A stretch of DNA of 64,000 nucleotides from Veillonella sp. KGMB01456 (lineage in GTDB: Bacteria; Bacillota; Negativicutes; Veillonellales; Veillonellaceae): positions 23,001 to 87,000 of the forward strand of contig NZ_JALKIG010000008.1 of assembly GCF_023051165.1 (NCBI RefSeq), in the 5' to 3' direction. Positions 54,630-64,000 of the stretch are shown here, piece by piece. Made by a program: the position numbers and the translations under genes. How positions within the stretch are numbered: the stretch's first letter is position 1; each line of letters starts with the position of its first letter. Under the pieces are notes generated by a model. That model was not told where the DNA came from and ran no database searches. It was given only the letters and a program-made list of their open reading frames with translations.

Positions 54630-56759
54630 ATGAGTTTACAAGGTTCGTCTCAAAATGGGCGACAAACACGACGTAGAACGACGGCGACTAAACCGCCCAA
54701 GAAGAAATCGCCAATGCGTCGATTCCTTTGGATTGTGGGTATTTTAGTATTCCTTATAATAGCCGGAGCCGGTTGCGGCTTCATTGGTGCCACCATGTCC
54801 GATTTGCCGGAAGTGGCCAATGTTAAACCGGCTGCTTCGTCGCAGATCTACGATGTGCATGGCAATTTGATTACAACTGTCCATGCTACTGAAAACCGGT
54901 TACCGGTGAAGTTATCACAGGTTCCGAAAGATTTACAAAATGCATTTATTGCCACTGAAGATAATCGTTTCTATAGTCACCATGGCGTAGACCCTATCGG
55001 GATTATGCGTGCTATTTGGGTTAATATTGCCCATGACGGTGTGGCCGAAGGCGGTAGTACTATTACGCAACAGCTGGCTCGTAATGCGTTTTTAACTCAG
55101 GATCGTACGTTAAAACGTAAGATTATGGAAGCGATGTTGGCCATTCGTATTGAGCAGTATTATACGAAACAAGAAATCCTCGAAATGTATTTGAATCAAA
55201 TATATTTCGGTCAAGGTGCTTACGGTGTACAGGCAGCAGCCCATGTATACTTTGGCAAAAATGTTCAGGATTTGGATTTGGCACAATCGGCTATGCTCGC
55301 CGGCTTGCCACAAAGTCCTAACTATTATTCGCCGCTTACCAACTACAAAGCGGGTAAAGCGCGTCAGGCTGTTGTTTTGGGGCAGATGGTTAAATATGAT
55401 TATATTGACCAAGCTACCGCGGATAAGGCGAAAGATGAAGACTTGGGTCTTCGTGAAAAATCCGAAGCCGCTCACAGCGATAACAATGCGTCGTACTTTA
55501 TCGACTATGTTATTTCTGAAATCGCCGAAAAATACGGCGACGATGCTGTCTATAAAGACGGTTTGAAGATTTACACAACCATTGATATGAAGGCACAGGA
55601 TGCAGCGGTTCAAGCTATGCATAATTTGCCGAACTTCTATACGGATGACAAAGGCTTAACACAGCCGCAAGGTGCGTTAATTGCGATCAATCCGCATAAT
55701 GGTTACATTGTAGCCATGGTTGGTGGTCGTGGTGACGATTCCTTTAATCGTGCCGTATTGGCTGAACGTCAACCCGGTTCTGCATTTAAACCATTTGTTT
55801 ACTTGGCAGCTATTCAGGACGGTATGACGCCGGGCACCGTTATGGACGATAAGAAAATTGAATTTAACGGTTGGAGTCCTAAGAACTATGAAGGTACCTA
55901 TTCCGGTCAAATGACCTTGCGCTATGCCTTGCAGCATTCCGTTAATACCGTTGCCGTACAGCTCGCCGATGCTGTAGGAATGCGTAAAGTTCTTAATTTG
56001 GCAAGCAGCTTAGGTATTACTACTTTAGATGACTCTAAAGATAATAACTTGGCCGCTGCGTTAGGTGGTTTGACAAATGGTGTTAAACCGATTGATATGG
56101 CCGTAGCCTATGGTACTTTGGCTAATGGCGGCGTTAAAGTTAAACCGGTGGCTATTACTAAAATCGTAGACCGCAATGGCCAGGTAGTGGAAGAGAACAG
56201 TACGGAAGAACAGCGCGTAGTAGATCCTAAATATGCCTATGTTATCACGAATATGCTTGAATCCGTAATGTCCGGCGGTACCGGTGGCGGTGCATCTATC
56301 GGGCGCCCGGCAGCCGGTAAAACAGGGACTACCGATGAATCAAAAGATGCTTGGTTTGTAGGTTATACACCTGATTTGGTAGCCGCTGTTTGGATGGGCG
56401 ATGACTATGGTATTGAGACACTGGATGGTATTACCGGTGGTACCGTTCCGGCTGTTATTTGGCGTGATTTCATGTCGCAAGCTTTAAATGCTATGGAAAT
56501 TCCGGCCAGTGATTTCACAGTTCCGCCGGGAGCAGCATCTATTGCTAACCAGGGCTATGCGCCGGTGGCTCCAAAGGTAGATCCGAAAGCTAAAGATAAG
56601 GACAAAGATAAAAAAGATGCTAAGGATAAGGACGATGCTACTGTAGAAAGTACTGACAATTCGGCAGAAAGCAGTTCCGACTCCGATAGCAGCAAATCCG
56701 GATCCGGCAGTTCCCGTAGTTCCGGAGGCGGTGCGTCTAAGTCCGGTAAAAGTGAATAA
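54630..56759 (+). CDS. Class A penicillin-binding protein (PBP1A type)
   Basis: 709 residues. Basic cytoplasmic start, one helix at about 30-50, glycosyltransferase domain with EDNRFYSHHGVD and GGSTITQQLARNAF, then a transpeptidase domain with the SXXK box QPGSAFKPF, SVN and KTGTT. It polymerises and cross-links peptidoglycan. The last about 75 residues are low-complexity (Lys/Asp repeats, then Ser/Gly/Asp). GAGAGGTG precedes the ATG. Standalone unit. Confidence 0.95.
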   Translation: MSLQGSSQNGRQTRRRTTATKPPKKKSPMRRFLWIVGILVFLIIAGAGCGFIGATMSDLPEVANVKPAASSQIYDVHGNLITTVHATENRLPVKLSQVPKDLQNAFIATEDNRFYSHHGVDPIGIMRAIWVNIAHDGVAEGGSTITQQLARNAFLTQDRTLKRKIMEAMLAIRIEQYYTKQEILEMYLNQIYFGQGAYGVQAAAHVYFGKNVQDLDLAQSAMLAGLPQSPNYYSPLTNYKAGKARQAVVLGQMVKYDYIDQATADKAKDEDLGLREKSEAAHSDNNASYFIDYVISEIAEKYGDDAVYKDGLKIYTTIDMKAQDAAVQAMHNLPNFYTDDKGLTQPQGALIAINPHNGYIVAMVGGRGDDSFNRAVLAERQPGSAFKPFVYLAAIQDGMTPGTVMDDKKIEFNGWSPKNYEGTYSGQMTLRYALQHSVNTVAVQLADAVGMRKVLNLASSLGITTLDDSKDNNLAAALGGLTNGVKPIDMAVAYGTLANGGVKVKPVAITKIVDRNGQVVEENSTEEQRVVDPKYAYVITNMLESVMSGGTGGGASIGRPAAGKTGTTDESKDAWFVGYTPDLVAAVWMGDDYGIETLDGITGGTVPAVIWRDFMSQALNAMEIPASDFTVPPGAASIANQGYAPVAPKVDPKAKDKDKDKKDAKDKDDATVESTDNSAESSSDSDSSKSGSGSSRSSGGGASKSGKSE

Positions 56760-56813
56760 TTAATTTTAAAGTACATATACATGCCTGTTTGGGGCATTCG
56801 AGGAGGAAGATTG

Positions 56814-58022
56814 ATGAAGACATTGGAAGAACAGTTGCGTCTGATTAAACACGGCGTGGAGAATTTACTTCCTGAAGAAGATTTTAAGAAGAAATTGGCA
56901 AAATCCATTGCTGAAAACAAACCGTTAACGATTAAGCTGGGCCTTGACCCAACGGCACCAGATATTCATTTGGGCCATACGGTTGTTTTGCGCAAATTAA
57001 AAACCTTCCAAGATTTAGGTCATCAAATCGTAATTTTAATTGGTGATTTTACGGCTCGCATCGGTGACCCTACCGGTAAAAGTGCAACCCGTCCGCCATT
57101 GGATGAAGCGGCAGTTGCTCATAATGCGGCTACTTATAAAGAGCAAATCTTTAAAGTATTGGATGAGTCCAAAACTAAAGTGGTTTACAACAGTGAATGG
57201 CTCAGCAAATTATCCTTTGAAGATGTTTTGAAACTGGCTGCTAAATATACAGTAGCGCGTATGTTAGAACGCGATGATTTCCAAAAACGTTACAGCGAAG
57301 GTCGTGCTATCGGTGTTCATGAATTCATGTACCCCTTGATGCAGGGTTACGACTCTGTTGCTTTACATGCAGACATTGAATTTGGCGGTACGGACCAAAC
57401 TTTCAACTTGCTAATGGGTCGCCATTTACAGGAAGAATATGGTCAGGAGCCTCAAACTATCATTACTATGCCTATTTTGGAAGGCCTTGACGGTGTTCAG
57501 AAAATGAGTAAATCCTTGGGCAACTACATCGGCATCAGCGAACCGGCTACGGAAATGTACGGTAAAGCTATGTCCATTCCTGACGAGCTCATGATGCGTT
57601 ATTTCATGCTCGTTACGGATATGTCCATCGAAGATCAGGAAGAATTGGCAGCGGCCTTGGAAAATGGTACAGCTCATCCGCGCGACACGAAAATGAAATT
57701 GGCTCATACCATTGTGCGCTTGTATCATGGTGAAGAAGCAGCTAATGAAGCACAAGAACAGTTTATCCGCGTTTTCCAAAAACACGATTTACCGACTGAT
57801 ATTCCTGAATACGCGATGGCAAAACCAACCGAACCTGTATATGTGCCACAGCTTTTGACCGATGCAGGTCTTACTGCCTCGAACAGTGAAGCCCGTCGCT
57901 CCATTAAAGCCGGTGCTTTCAAAATTAACGGTGAAAAATGTTCCGATGAAAATATCGAACTCGCTGAAGACATGGTTCTTCAGGTGGGTAAACGTAAATT
58001 TATCAAAATCAAATTTAACTAA
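56814..58022 (+). CDS. tyrS: Tyrosyl-tRNA synthetase
   Basis: About 402 residues. The HIGH-type motif occurs as DIHLGHT and the KMSKS motif as [11 protein letters not shown]-terminal S4-like domain ([16 protein letters not shown]) is present. The family splits into TyrRS types; this has the shorter, TyrZ-like sequence. GAGGAGGAAG precedes the ATG at 56814. No T-box is apparent upstream, unlike for pheST. Confidence 0.95.
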   Translation: MKTLEEQLRLIKHGVENLLPEEDFKKKLAKSIAENKPLTIKLGLDPTAPDIHLGHTVVLRKLKTFQDLGHQIVILIGDFTARIGDPTGKSATRPPLDEAAVAHNAATYKEQIFKVLDESKTKVVYNSEWLSKLSFEDVLKLAAKYTVARMLERDDFQKRYSEGRAIGVHEFMYPLMQGYDSVALHADIEFGGTDQTFNLLMGRHLQEEYGQEPQTIITMPILEGLDGVQKMSKSLGNYIGISEPATEMYGKAMSIPDELMMRYFMLVTDMSIEDQEELAAALENGTAHPRDTKMKLAHTIVRLYHGEEAANEAQEQFIRVFQKHDLPTDIPEYAMAKPTEPVYVPQLLTDAGLTASNSEARRSIKAGAFKINGEKCSDENIELAEDMVLQVGKRKFIKIKFN

Positions 58023-58049
58023 TAGTGCCGTTAAGCGATATTACATTTA

Positions 58050-58116
58050 CTATTAAATGTATCTGTAGTTAAATGCATCTGCACTTAAATTTATCTGCAG
58101 TTAAATGTGTTGCACT
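58050..58116 (+). repeat. Tandem 16-bp repeats upstream of ppsA
   Basis: Four imperfect copies of TTAAATGYATCTGCAG-type sequence in a row, the last TTAAATGTGTTGCAC. The core TTAAATGTGT reappears in the palindrome at the ppsA promoter. They occupy part of the 342-bp gap between tyrS and ppsA. Confidence 0.7.
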
Positions 58117-58168
58117 AATTGACGCGGTTATGTCAATACGTCAACAAGCTATTACAAATAGTTAAGTT

Positions 58169-58222
58169 AAAGAGCAATCCTCAGCGAATGTGAGCATTCC
58201 TAAAGGGTTGCTCTTTTCTTTT
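58169..58222 (+). terminator. Terminator after tyrS
   Basis: AAAGAGCAATCC pairs with GGGTTGCTCTTT across a loop of about 24 nt, then TCTTTT. Confidence 0.75.
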
Positions 58223-58292
58223 GCCTAGCGTTTATATGTGATACACTAGCTTCTGTATATTCTATATAGTGCATCAGAATTTGAAAAAATGA

Positions 58293-58319
58293 TTGACACA
58301 CAATTAAATGTGTTATACT
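58293..58319 (+). promoter_or_regulatory. ppsA promoter with internal palindrome
   Basis: TTGACA (58293-58298) and TATACT (58314-58319) flank a near-perfect palindrome ACACAATTAAATGTGT (58298-58313). The spacer is short (15 bp), which suggests activator- or repressor-dependent use. It is a good operator candidate for the CcpN-like regulator encoded downstream. Confidence 0.6.
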
Positions 58320-58364
58320 ATTTATGTAGTTGATGTATTTCTTTTATTCAGGAGGTTTCATATA

Positions 58365-60749
58365 ATGAATCGTGAAAATGCATATGTACTTTGGTTTGAC
58401 GAATTAAAACGTGAAGATGTGGCGTTAGTAGGTGGTAAATCATCGTCCTTAGGGGAAATGACGTCCTCTACCAATGTGCCGGTACCGTATGGTTTTGCTA
58501 CCACGGCTCATGGCTATCGGTTCTTTATGGAGCAAACCGGTTTAGAAGATAAAATTAAAGCAGAACTTGATAAATTAGATGATGTGGAAAACTCCGCATT
58601 ACTTCGTGAAATTTGTGCGAATATCCGTAAATTAATTTGCGATGCGGAAATGCCTAAAGAGTTGGCTGATGCTATTGAAAAAGCTTACGCTGAACTCGGT
58701 GAAAAAGTTAAAGAAGAAAATCCGTTTGTAGCGGTTCGTTCCAGTGCTACCGCCGAAGACTTACCGGATGCCAGCTTTGCTGGCCAACAAGATACCTACT
58801 TAAACGTACGCGGTGCGGACGTTATCATTCAGAAAGTTAAAGAATGCTACGCCTCTACGTTTACCGACCGTGCTACTTACTATCGTGTAAAACAAGGTTT
58901 TGACCATATGACGGTTGCTTTGAGTGCGGCCATTCAGATGATGGTATTCTCCAAAGCGGCAGGCGTTATGTTTACCGTTGACCTCGTTACAGGCAATGAT
59001 GAAAGCATCTTGATTGAAGGCTCTTGGGGTCTTGGCGAATATGTAGTACAAGGTACGGTTACACCGGATAACTTTACGGTCAACAAAAAAGATATGAAGA
59101 TTGTTAACCGTATGATTAATGATAAAAATATCGCCTTAGTTCGTAATCCGGACGGCGATTGTGCTGAAATTGTAATTCCTGAAGAAAAAGCAAAAACTCA
59201 GGTTATTACAGATGAACAGGTTTTAGAATTAGCAACTTATGCCAAAGCCATCGAAAAACATTATGGCTGCTACATGGATATGGAATGGGGCGTAGACGAA
59301 CGGGACAACAAGATTTGGATTTTGCAAGCTCGTCCGGAAACTGTATGGTCCCGCAAGAATAAAGAAGTGAAGCCGGTTGAAAAAGCAACAGATGCACCGA
59401 CTACCACAACTCGTGAAATCGTAGTTAAAGGCTTACCGGCCAGTCCCGGTAAAGCTGCCGGCAAAGCTCATGTAATCCTTGATCCGGCCGATATCGACAG
59501 CTTCAAAGAAGGGGAAATCCTCGTAACGACTATGACGGCTCCTGACTGGGTACCGGCTATGAAAAAGGCAAAAGCTATCGTTACGGACGCCGGTGGTATG
59601 ACTTGTCATGCTTCTATCGTAAGTCGTGAATTAGGCATTCCTTGTATCGTTGGCACGAAGAGTCGCAGTGAAGAAGCAACGCACCGTATCAGTGACGGTC
59701 AGTTAATTACGGTTGATGCCACTAATGGTATCGTGTATGACGGTATGCTTGAAGATGCGGTTAAACCGAAAGAAGAAGCTTCGGCACAAGTAGTAAGCGA
59801 ATACATCCCGGTAACAGGCACTAAAGTATACATGAACTTGGGTGATCCTGATTTAGCTGAAAAATACGGCGTACTTCCATGCGACGGCATTGGTCTTATG
59901 CGTGAAGAATTTATTTGGACTACCTTCATTCATGAACATCCGTTACATTTAATTGAAACCGGCCGCAGTCAATTTGCCATTGATACATTGGCTGAAGGTA
60001 TGCGCAAAGTTTGTCAGGCTTTGGCGCCTCGTCAGGTTGTACTTCGCCTCAGCGATTTCAAATCCAGCGAATACCGTGACCTTAAGGGCGGCGACAAACA
60101 TGAACCGCATGAATCCAGTGCTTTACTCGGCTGGCGCGGTGCTTCCCGCTACTATGATCCTAAATACGCACCGGCTTTCCAATTGGAATTGCAGGCCATT
60201 AAAAAAGTGCGTGAAGAATATGGTTTTAAAAACTTGCAGGTTATGATTCCATTCTGCCGTACGGTACAGGAAGCTGCTGAAGTTACCCGTGTTATGGCTG
60301 AAAACGGTTTAGCTCGCAGTGCGGACTTCAAAATCTGGCTCATGGCTGAAATTCCTTCCAACATTATCTTGGCTGATCAATTTAACCAATATGTTGATGG
60401 TTATTCCATCGGTTCTAACGACTTGACGATGTTAATCCTCGGTTGTGACCGTGATAATGAAACAGTTCAACACATTTATGATGAACGCAATTTGGCTGTT
60501 CGCCGTGCTATTCATCACTTAATCGAAGTAGCTCACCGCGATGGCAAAACAGTATCCATCTGTGGTCAGGCTCCGAGCGTATACCCTGAATTCTGTGAAT
60601 TCTTGGTGCGCAGCGGTATCGATTCTATTTCGGTAAATCCTGATGCGGTAAAAGCAACTAAAAAAATGGTGGCTCAATTGGAACAACGTATTATGCTTGA
60701 CGCTGTGACCGGTCGTGGCCGGAATCTTGGCAATGAATTAGAGTGGTAA
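58365..60749 (+). CDS. ppsA: Phosphoenolpyruvate synthase
   Basis: Converts pyruvate, ATP and water to PEP, AMP and phosphate, the entry to gluconeogenesis from lactate or pyruvate. About 794 residues. N-terminal ATP-grasp (VALVGGKSSSLGEM, VRSSATAEDLPDASFAGQQDT), phosphohistidine domain with catalytic His in TDAGGMTCHASIVSREL, and TIM-barrel end with MAEIPSNI and catalytic Cys in ICGQAP. AGGAGG precedes the ATG. Controlled by the downstream regulator PpsR through reversible phosphorylation. Confidence 0.96.
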   Translation: MNRENAYVLWFDELKREDVALVGGKSSSLGEMTSSTNVPVPYGFATTAHGYRFFMEQTGLEDKIKAELDKLDDVENSALLREICANIRKLICDAEMPKELADAIEKAYAELGEKVKEENPFVAVRSSATAEDLPDASFAGQQDTYLNVRGADVIIQKVKECYASTFTDRATYYRVKQGFDHMTVALSAAIQMMVFSKAAGVMFTVDLVTGNDESILIEGSWGLGEYVVQGTVTPDNFTVNKKDMKIVNRMINDKNIALVRNPDGDCAEIVIPEEKAKTQVITDEQVLELATYAKAIEKHYGCYMDMEWGVDERDNKIWILQARPETVWSRKNKEVKPVEKATDAPTTTTREIVVKGLPASPGKAAGKAHVILDPADIDSFKEGEILVTTMTAPDWVPAMKKAKAIVTDAGGMTCHASIVSRELGIPCIVGTKSRSEEATHRISDGQLITVDATNGIVYDGMLEDAVKPKEEASAQVVSEYIPVTGTKVYMNLGDPDLAEKYGVLPCDGIGLMREEFIWTTFIHEHPLHLIETGRSQFAIDTLAEGMRKVCQALAPRQVVLRLSDFKSSEYRDLKGGDKHEPHESSALLGWRGASRYYDPKYAPAFQLELQAIKKVREEYGFKNLQVMIPFCRTVQEAAEVTRVMAENGLARSADFKIWLMAEIPSNIILADQFNQYVDGYSIGSNDLTMLILGCDRDNETVQHIYDERNLAVRRAIHHLIEVAHRDGKTVSICGQAPSVYPEFCEFLVRSGIDSISVNPDAVKATKKMVAQLEQRIMLDAVTGRGRNLGNELEW

Positions 60750-60767
60750 TACTACTGTGTAATGCGA

Positions 60768-60797
60768 CAGGAGGCTACATGTAGCCTCCTGTTTTTT
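60768..60797 (+). terminator. Terminator of ppsA
   Basis: The perfect palindrome AGGAGGCTAC/GTAGCCTCCT (60769-60790) is followed by TGTTTTTT. It lies 20 bp after ppsA and just before the ribosome site of the next gene. Confidence 0.9.
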
Positions 60798-60824
60798 ATA
60801 AAAAGTATAAAAGGAGGGGCTGTT

Positions 60825-61454
60825 TTGCAATTAACTAAACGGCAAGACCAAATTGTACATATTGTAAAAGAAGAAGGCCCGATTACGGGGAAAGCCATTG
60901 CCGCTAAATTAGATTTAACCCGTTCTGCCTTGCGATCTGATTTGACCGTTTTGACCATGATGGGCCTCTTAGATGCACGGCCTAAGGTAGGGTATTATTA
61001 TGTCGGTCAGCAAGGTGTGAGCCCTATTGCCAATGAAATTCGGCAATTTACGGTAGGTCAGGTGATGGCGCAGGCCGTAGCTGTAACGGCGGATACGAAT
61101 CTGTATGATACGATTGTTACCATGTTTACCGAAGATGTGGGGACCGTCCTTATTTGTGATGACGGCTACTTATTGGGGCTTGTATCTCGTAAGGACTTAT
61201 TGCGAGCCGCCATCGGTCAAAATGATCCGAAGACGATGCCGATTTCCATGATTATGACACCCGTGAGCAAGATGATTTCCTGCACCGCCGAAGACAGTGT
61301 GGTAGAAGCGGCACAGCGTATGATTGATTATGAAGTGGACTGTCTGCCCGTTGTGGAACGGGGAGAAGATGACGGCCGTCGTCGATACAAAGTGTTGGGC
61401 CGTATTTCTAAAACGACCGTAACTAAATTATTTTTAGATTGCGGTGTAAAGTAA
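60825..61454 (+). CDS. CcpN-like transcriptional regulator (HTH plus CBS pair)
   Basis: About 209 residues. N-terminal winged helix (LTKRQDQIVHIVKEEGPITGKAIAAKLDLTRSALRSDLTVL), then two CBS domains (VGQVMAQAVAVTADTN and MIMTPVSKMISCTAEDSVVEAAQ). In Bacillus CcpN represses gluconeogenic genes and senses nucleotides. TTG start eight bases after AAAGGAGGGG. Flanked by ppsA and ppsR, so likely controls them. Confidence 0.88.
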   Translation: MQLTKRQDQIVHIVKEEGPITGKAIAAKLDLTRSALRSDLTVLTMMGLLDARPKVGYYYVGQQGVSPIANEIRQFTVGQVMAQAVAVTADTNLYDTIVTMFTEDVGTVLICDDGYLLGLVSRKDLLRAAIGQNDPKTMPISMIMTPVSKMISCTAEDSVVEAAQRMIDYEVDCLPVVERGEDDGRRRYKVLGRISKTTVTKLFLDCGVK

Positions 61455-61530
61455 TATTGCACATTGTGATTAGACATATTAAAATAAAAAGTGAAATGAG
61501 TTCGCTTAATAGATTTAATTGAGGTGTGGC

Positions 61531-62358
61531 ATGGAGAACAATAAAGTTATTTTTGCAATTTCCGACTCTTTGGGCGAAACGGCCGAGTCCGTAGCACGTG
61601 CGACGGCGAGCCAATTCGACAAGGAGAATATAGATATTATTCGCATTCCCTATATCAGTCAGGAAAGCCAGATTGATGATGTAATTAGTGAGGCCGCGAA
61701 GGAACAAAGTATTATTTGTCACACGATTGTATCGCCTACATTACGTCAATATTTGCATAAAGAAGCTGAAAACATGGGGATTCAGGCCGTTGATATTATG
61801 GGACCTGTTCTTGATGCAGTGGGCACCATTGCTGATACAAAACCTCGTTTGACGGCCGGTATGATTCATAAGTTGGACCAAGAATATTTTAAAAAGGTGG
61901 AGGCCATTGAATTTGCCGTAAAATATGATGATGGTAAAAATCCGTCTGGGTTTGAGAAGGCCGATATTGTTATTATCGGTGTTTCCCGTACCAGTAAAAC
62001 GCCGTTATCTATGTTCTTAGCTTATAAAAAAATCAAAGCCGCCAACTTGCCGTTGGTGCCGGAAGTGCCATTGCCGGAAGAATTATTCAAAATACCGCCT
62101 AAAAAGGTAGTAGGTCTTATCATCGATCCATACAAATTAAATAATATTCGCAGTGAACGTTTACGCACTATGGGCCTTGACGGTGAAGCCAATTATGCCA
62201 ATATTGCTCGTATTGAAGAAGAATTGGCCTATGCAAGGGCTGTTATGCGCCGCGTTCATTGTCCTATCCTTGATGTGTCCAATAAATCTATCGAAGAAAC
62301 GGCTTCGTTTGTAATGCAGATTATTGAGCGCAATAAGCAACAGGAAGCGAGTCGCTAA
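61531..62358 (+). CDS. ppsR: PEP synthase regulatory kinase/pyrophosphorylase
   Basis: About 275 residues of the DUF299 family. IFAISDSLGETAESVARA at the N-terminus and the P-loop-like GVSRTSKTPLSMFLA. It uses ADP to phosphorylate a Thr of PpsA or PPDK (off) and phosphate to reverse it (on). The start at 61531 follows GAGGTG. Gene order ppsA, ccpN-like, ppsR places enzyme and both regulators together. Confidence 0.94.
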   Translation: MENNKVIFAISDSLGETAESVARATASQFDKENIDIIRIPYISQESQIDDVISEAAKEQSIICHTIVSPTLRQYLHKEAENMGIQAVDIMGPVLDAVGTIADTKPRLTAGMIHKLDQEYFKKVEAIEFAVKYDDGKNPSGFEKADIVIIGVSRTSKTPLSMFLAYKKIKAANLPLVPEVPLPEELFKIPPKKVVGLIIDPYKLNNIRSERLRTMGLDGEANYANIARIEEELAYARAVMRRVHCPILDVSNKSIEETASFVMQIIERNKQQEASR

Positions 62359-62361
62359 AAC

Positions 62362-62398
62362 AATACGGCATTGACGTTTGATTACGTTATGCCGTATT
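62362..62398 (+). terminator. Hairpin after ppsR
   Basis: AATACGGCAT pairs perfectly with ATGCCGTATT; a weak T-tract follows. Likely terminator. Confidence 0.65.
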
Positions 62399-62510
62399 AT
62401 TGCATTAAGTAAAACTTATTAAAAGTGAGCTATATTAAAAAGAACTGCGATAATGGATGCGTAGTTGGCTCATAGCCCGGTGGAGGGTAAATATGGCAAC
62501 AGGAGGCTAT

Positions 62511-63518
62511 ATGACAATCCGAGAAGAAATTGAAGCGAGAGAAGAAGTAATTTTATCCTCTTATGCAGCAAAGAGTAAGTTTGCGGTCCGTGATCGTGAA
62601 GAGAAACCGGATTATTTGCGTACGGCATTTCAGCGTGACCGCGATAGAATTATTCACAGCAAATGTTTTCGTCGTTTGAAGCATAAGACACAGGTGTATA
62701 TTGCACCGGGGGATCACTATCGCACTCGGATGACACATACCTTGGAAGTTGGTCAAATCGGCCGAACCATTGCGCGGGCGCTGCGTCTTAACGAAGATTT
62801 GGTTGAAGCCATTGCCATGGGCCATGATGTGGGTCATACGCCGTTTGGCCATGTGGGGGAATATGCACTGCGCGATATGGTGGGGCATTTTAACCATAAT
62901 GAGCAGAGTCTTAGGACTTTGGAAGTTCTTGAAAAAGATGGCCTCGGGCTCAATTTAACAAAGGAAGTGCGCGATGGTATTTTGGGGCATACGGGCACGC
63001 ACATACCGCTTACTTTGGAAGGTCAGATTATTCGGATTAGCGATAGAATAGCTTACTTGTGTCATGATTTTGATGATGCCCAGCGTGCGGGCATGTTATC
63101 CTCTAACGATTTGCCGGAATCGGTGCGCTCTGTTTTGGGCACAACGCCATCCCAGATGATTACGACTATGGTTATGGATATGGTACGAGAATCCATGGAT
63201 AAACCGGAAATTCATATGTCGAAGGAAGTGGAATACGTAATGCATGAGTTTCGCCGTTTTATGTTTGAGGCGGTATATCGGGCTCCTTCTTTAATCCCGG
63301 ACCGCAATCGGGCAGCTCATGTGGTGAAATATTTGTTTTTGTATTATTTGGATAATCCGGAACTTTTACGCCATGAAGTGGTAAGACAGGGTGTGGATCC
63401 GAATAGAATTATTACGCTGACGGATATCGTGGACTATGTGGCGGGGTTGACGGATCAGTTTGCGATAAAGTTGTTTAAGGAGATATATATTCCCAAGATT
63501 TGGGATCCGGCCAATTAG
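62511..63518 (+). CDS. dgt: Deoxyguanosinetriphosphate triphosphohydrolase-like HD protein
   Basis: About 335 residues. HD-domain phosphohydrolase: HKTQVYIAPGDHYRTRMTHTLEV, GHDVGHTPFGHVGE, and FNHNEQSLR, with the metal His/Asp ligands intact. Family hydrolyses dNTP to nucleoside and triphosphate. I chose ATG 62511 (after ACAGGAGG); ATG 62493 also has a ribosome site (GGTGGAGG), and the frame is open further upstream. Confidence 0.9.
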   Translation: MTIREEIEAREEVILSSYAAKSKFAVRDREEKPDYLRTAFQRDRDRIIHSKCFRRLKHKTQVYIAPGDHYRTRMTHTLEVGQIGRTIARALRLNEDLVEAIAMGHDVGHTPFGHVGEYALRDMVGHFNHNEQSLRTLEVLEKDGLGLNLTKEVRDGILGHTGTHIPLTLEGQIIRISDRIAYLCHDFDDAQRAGMLSSNDLPESVRSVLGTTPSQMITTMVMDMVRESMDKPEIHMSKEVEYVMHEFRRFMFEAVYRAPSLIPDRNRAAHVVKYLFLYYLDNPELLRHEVVRQGVDPNRIITLTDIVDYVAGLTDQFAIKLFKEIYIPKIWDPAN

Positions 63519-63531
63519 ATGCGCGACTTTA

Positions 63532-63679
63532 AAAAGGGTCCTGTTCTCTATTCATAGGTAATGAAACAAAACACTATATCCTCACACAAACTGGCGAGTC
63601 AAGCTCGAAAAGTTTGCTTAGAGGATATAGTGTTTTTGTTTTCAAAATTATCATAGAGCCTAGAGATCAGGACCCTTTT
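63532..63679. repeat. Nested long hairpin, copy 6 (variant apex)
   Basis: The outer stem is a perfect 12 bp: 63532-63543 AAAAGGGTCCTG with 63668-63679. The middle stem is a perfect 16 bp: 63568-63583 AAAACACTATATCCTC with 63621-63636. The loop carries AAACTGGCGAGTCAAGCTCG, a diverged form of the family core. It directly follows dgt and may terminate it. Confidence 0.75.
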
Positions 63680-63699
63680 CAGTGTCAGCGCAGTCTAAT

Positions 63700-64000
63700 T
63701 TGGCCTGGGGGGCAAGGGGGGAATATATGTCTCCTTAAACACGGGGGGGAGGAGGGGGTAAAAAACATATCCCCTCGTAAACCGGCGAGAAGGATGGGGA
63801 TAGGACTAGAGTAATGAGCAACGCGTGTGAGAAGTGGGCTGATTTAGTGGGATGAGCGGGTGGTGTGGCTCCCTGTCTGCAGCGTTGCTGCAGAGGCGGT
63901 CGCTGGTAGATTGTGAATTAGCTATAGAAATCAGCAAAGGTTAAGTTTTGGCTTATAGGACAAAAAGTGTGTGTGGCTTTTTTAAATTAATCCCAATAAA
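63700..64000. other. Gene-free G-rich end of the window
   Basis: 63706-63760 has several runs of four to seven G. GGGGAATATATGT (63719-63731) partly mirrors ACATATCCCC (63766-63775). CGTAAACCGGCGAG (63777-63790) resembles the copy-6 apex, so this may be a decayed hairpin relative. No gene is supported here; the next gene may begin beyond the window. Confidence 0.5.

Noticed and set aside
63706..63775. G-quadruplex-forming locus
   Set aside because: G runs are present but irregular and lie in what looks like a decayed hairpin copy, so there is not enough to claim a functional quadruplex.
1..64000. tRNA or rRNA genes, phage integrases, transposases
   Set aside because: No tRNA-like GGTTCGANTCC arms, no rRNA signatures and no recombinase motifs were seen on either strand.

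Overview
The window looks like chromosome of a low-to-moderate GC Negativicutes bacterium (a diderm member of the Bacillota), most likely near Veillonella. Three things suggest this. A phenylalanine T-box and Bacillota-type GuaC, CcpN-like and PpsR proteins sit beside a type IV pilus set that includes PilM/PilN/PilO-like inner-membrane parts and a MacAB-type exporter, as expected for a cell with an outer membrane. Lactate/pyruvate-style gluconeogenesis is implied by PpsA with its two regulators. The genus cannot be fixed from sequence reading alone. Ordinary stop usage (TAA, TGA, and TAG in about ten intact genes) shows a standard code.

Layout. 0-6 kb: structured repeats, an aldo/keto reductase, a Bcr/CflA-type efflux pump, an AT-rich island of small membrane or exported proteins, a 125-bp tandem array, and guaC on the minus strand. 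6.4-9.7 kb: a ThiT-like ECF component, a MobA-MobB fusion and MoeA. 10-16 kb: a dicarboxylate/amino-acid symporter, a TetR regulator with two aldo/keto reductases, and an APC permease. 16-20.5 kb: a formate dehydrogenase locus (fdhF, two 4Fe-4S proteins, fdhD). 20.7-31.4 kb: histidine/urocanate catabolism (hutD, ftcD, fhs, fchA, a fused NfnAB, hutU, hutI) without hutH in view. 31.7-40 kb: a type IV pilus operon. 40-45 kb: a shikimate-kinase-like protein, pfkA and MacAB. 45-58 kb: a thioesterase, T-box-pheST, a U32 peptidase, mutS2, a class A PBP and tyrS. 58-63.5 kb: ppsA, a CcpN-like regulator, ppsR and a dGTPase.

How the genes connect. Urocanate is taken by HutU and HutI to formiminoglutamate. 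FtcD and FchA move the one-carbon unit to tetrahydrofolate, and Fhs can release it as formate with ATP gain. The neighbouring FdhF locus would be the natural formate outlet, but it carries three separate lesions: an amber codon in fdhF at a conserved Trp, a cluster Cys changed to Tyr in the second ferredoxin, and a one-base frameshift in fdhD. The molybdenum-cofactor genes (mobAB, moeA) are still intact. A second in-frame amber interrupts an island gene at 3.77 kb.

The most unexplained non-coding signal is a family of long nested hairpins in the intergenic regions. Their outer stems differ completely in sequence but still pair perfectly (16-21 bp). The apical core is conserved: CGACTYTTTG, then a small covarying hairpin, then YAGGAG. 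A separate three-way-junction structure lies upstream of the symporter gene.
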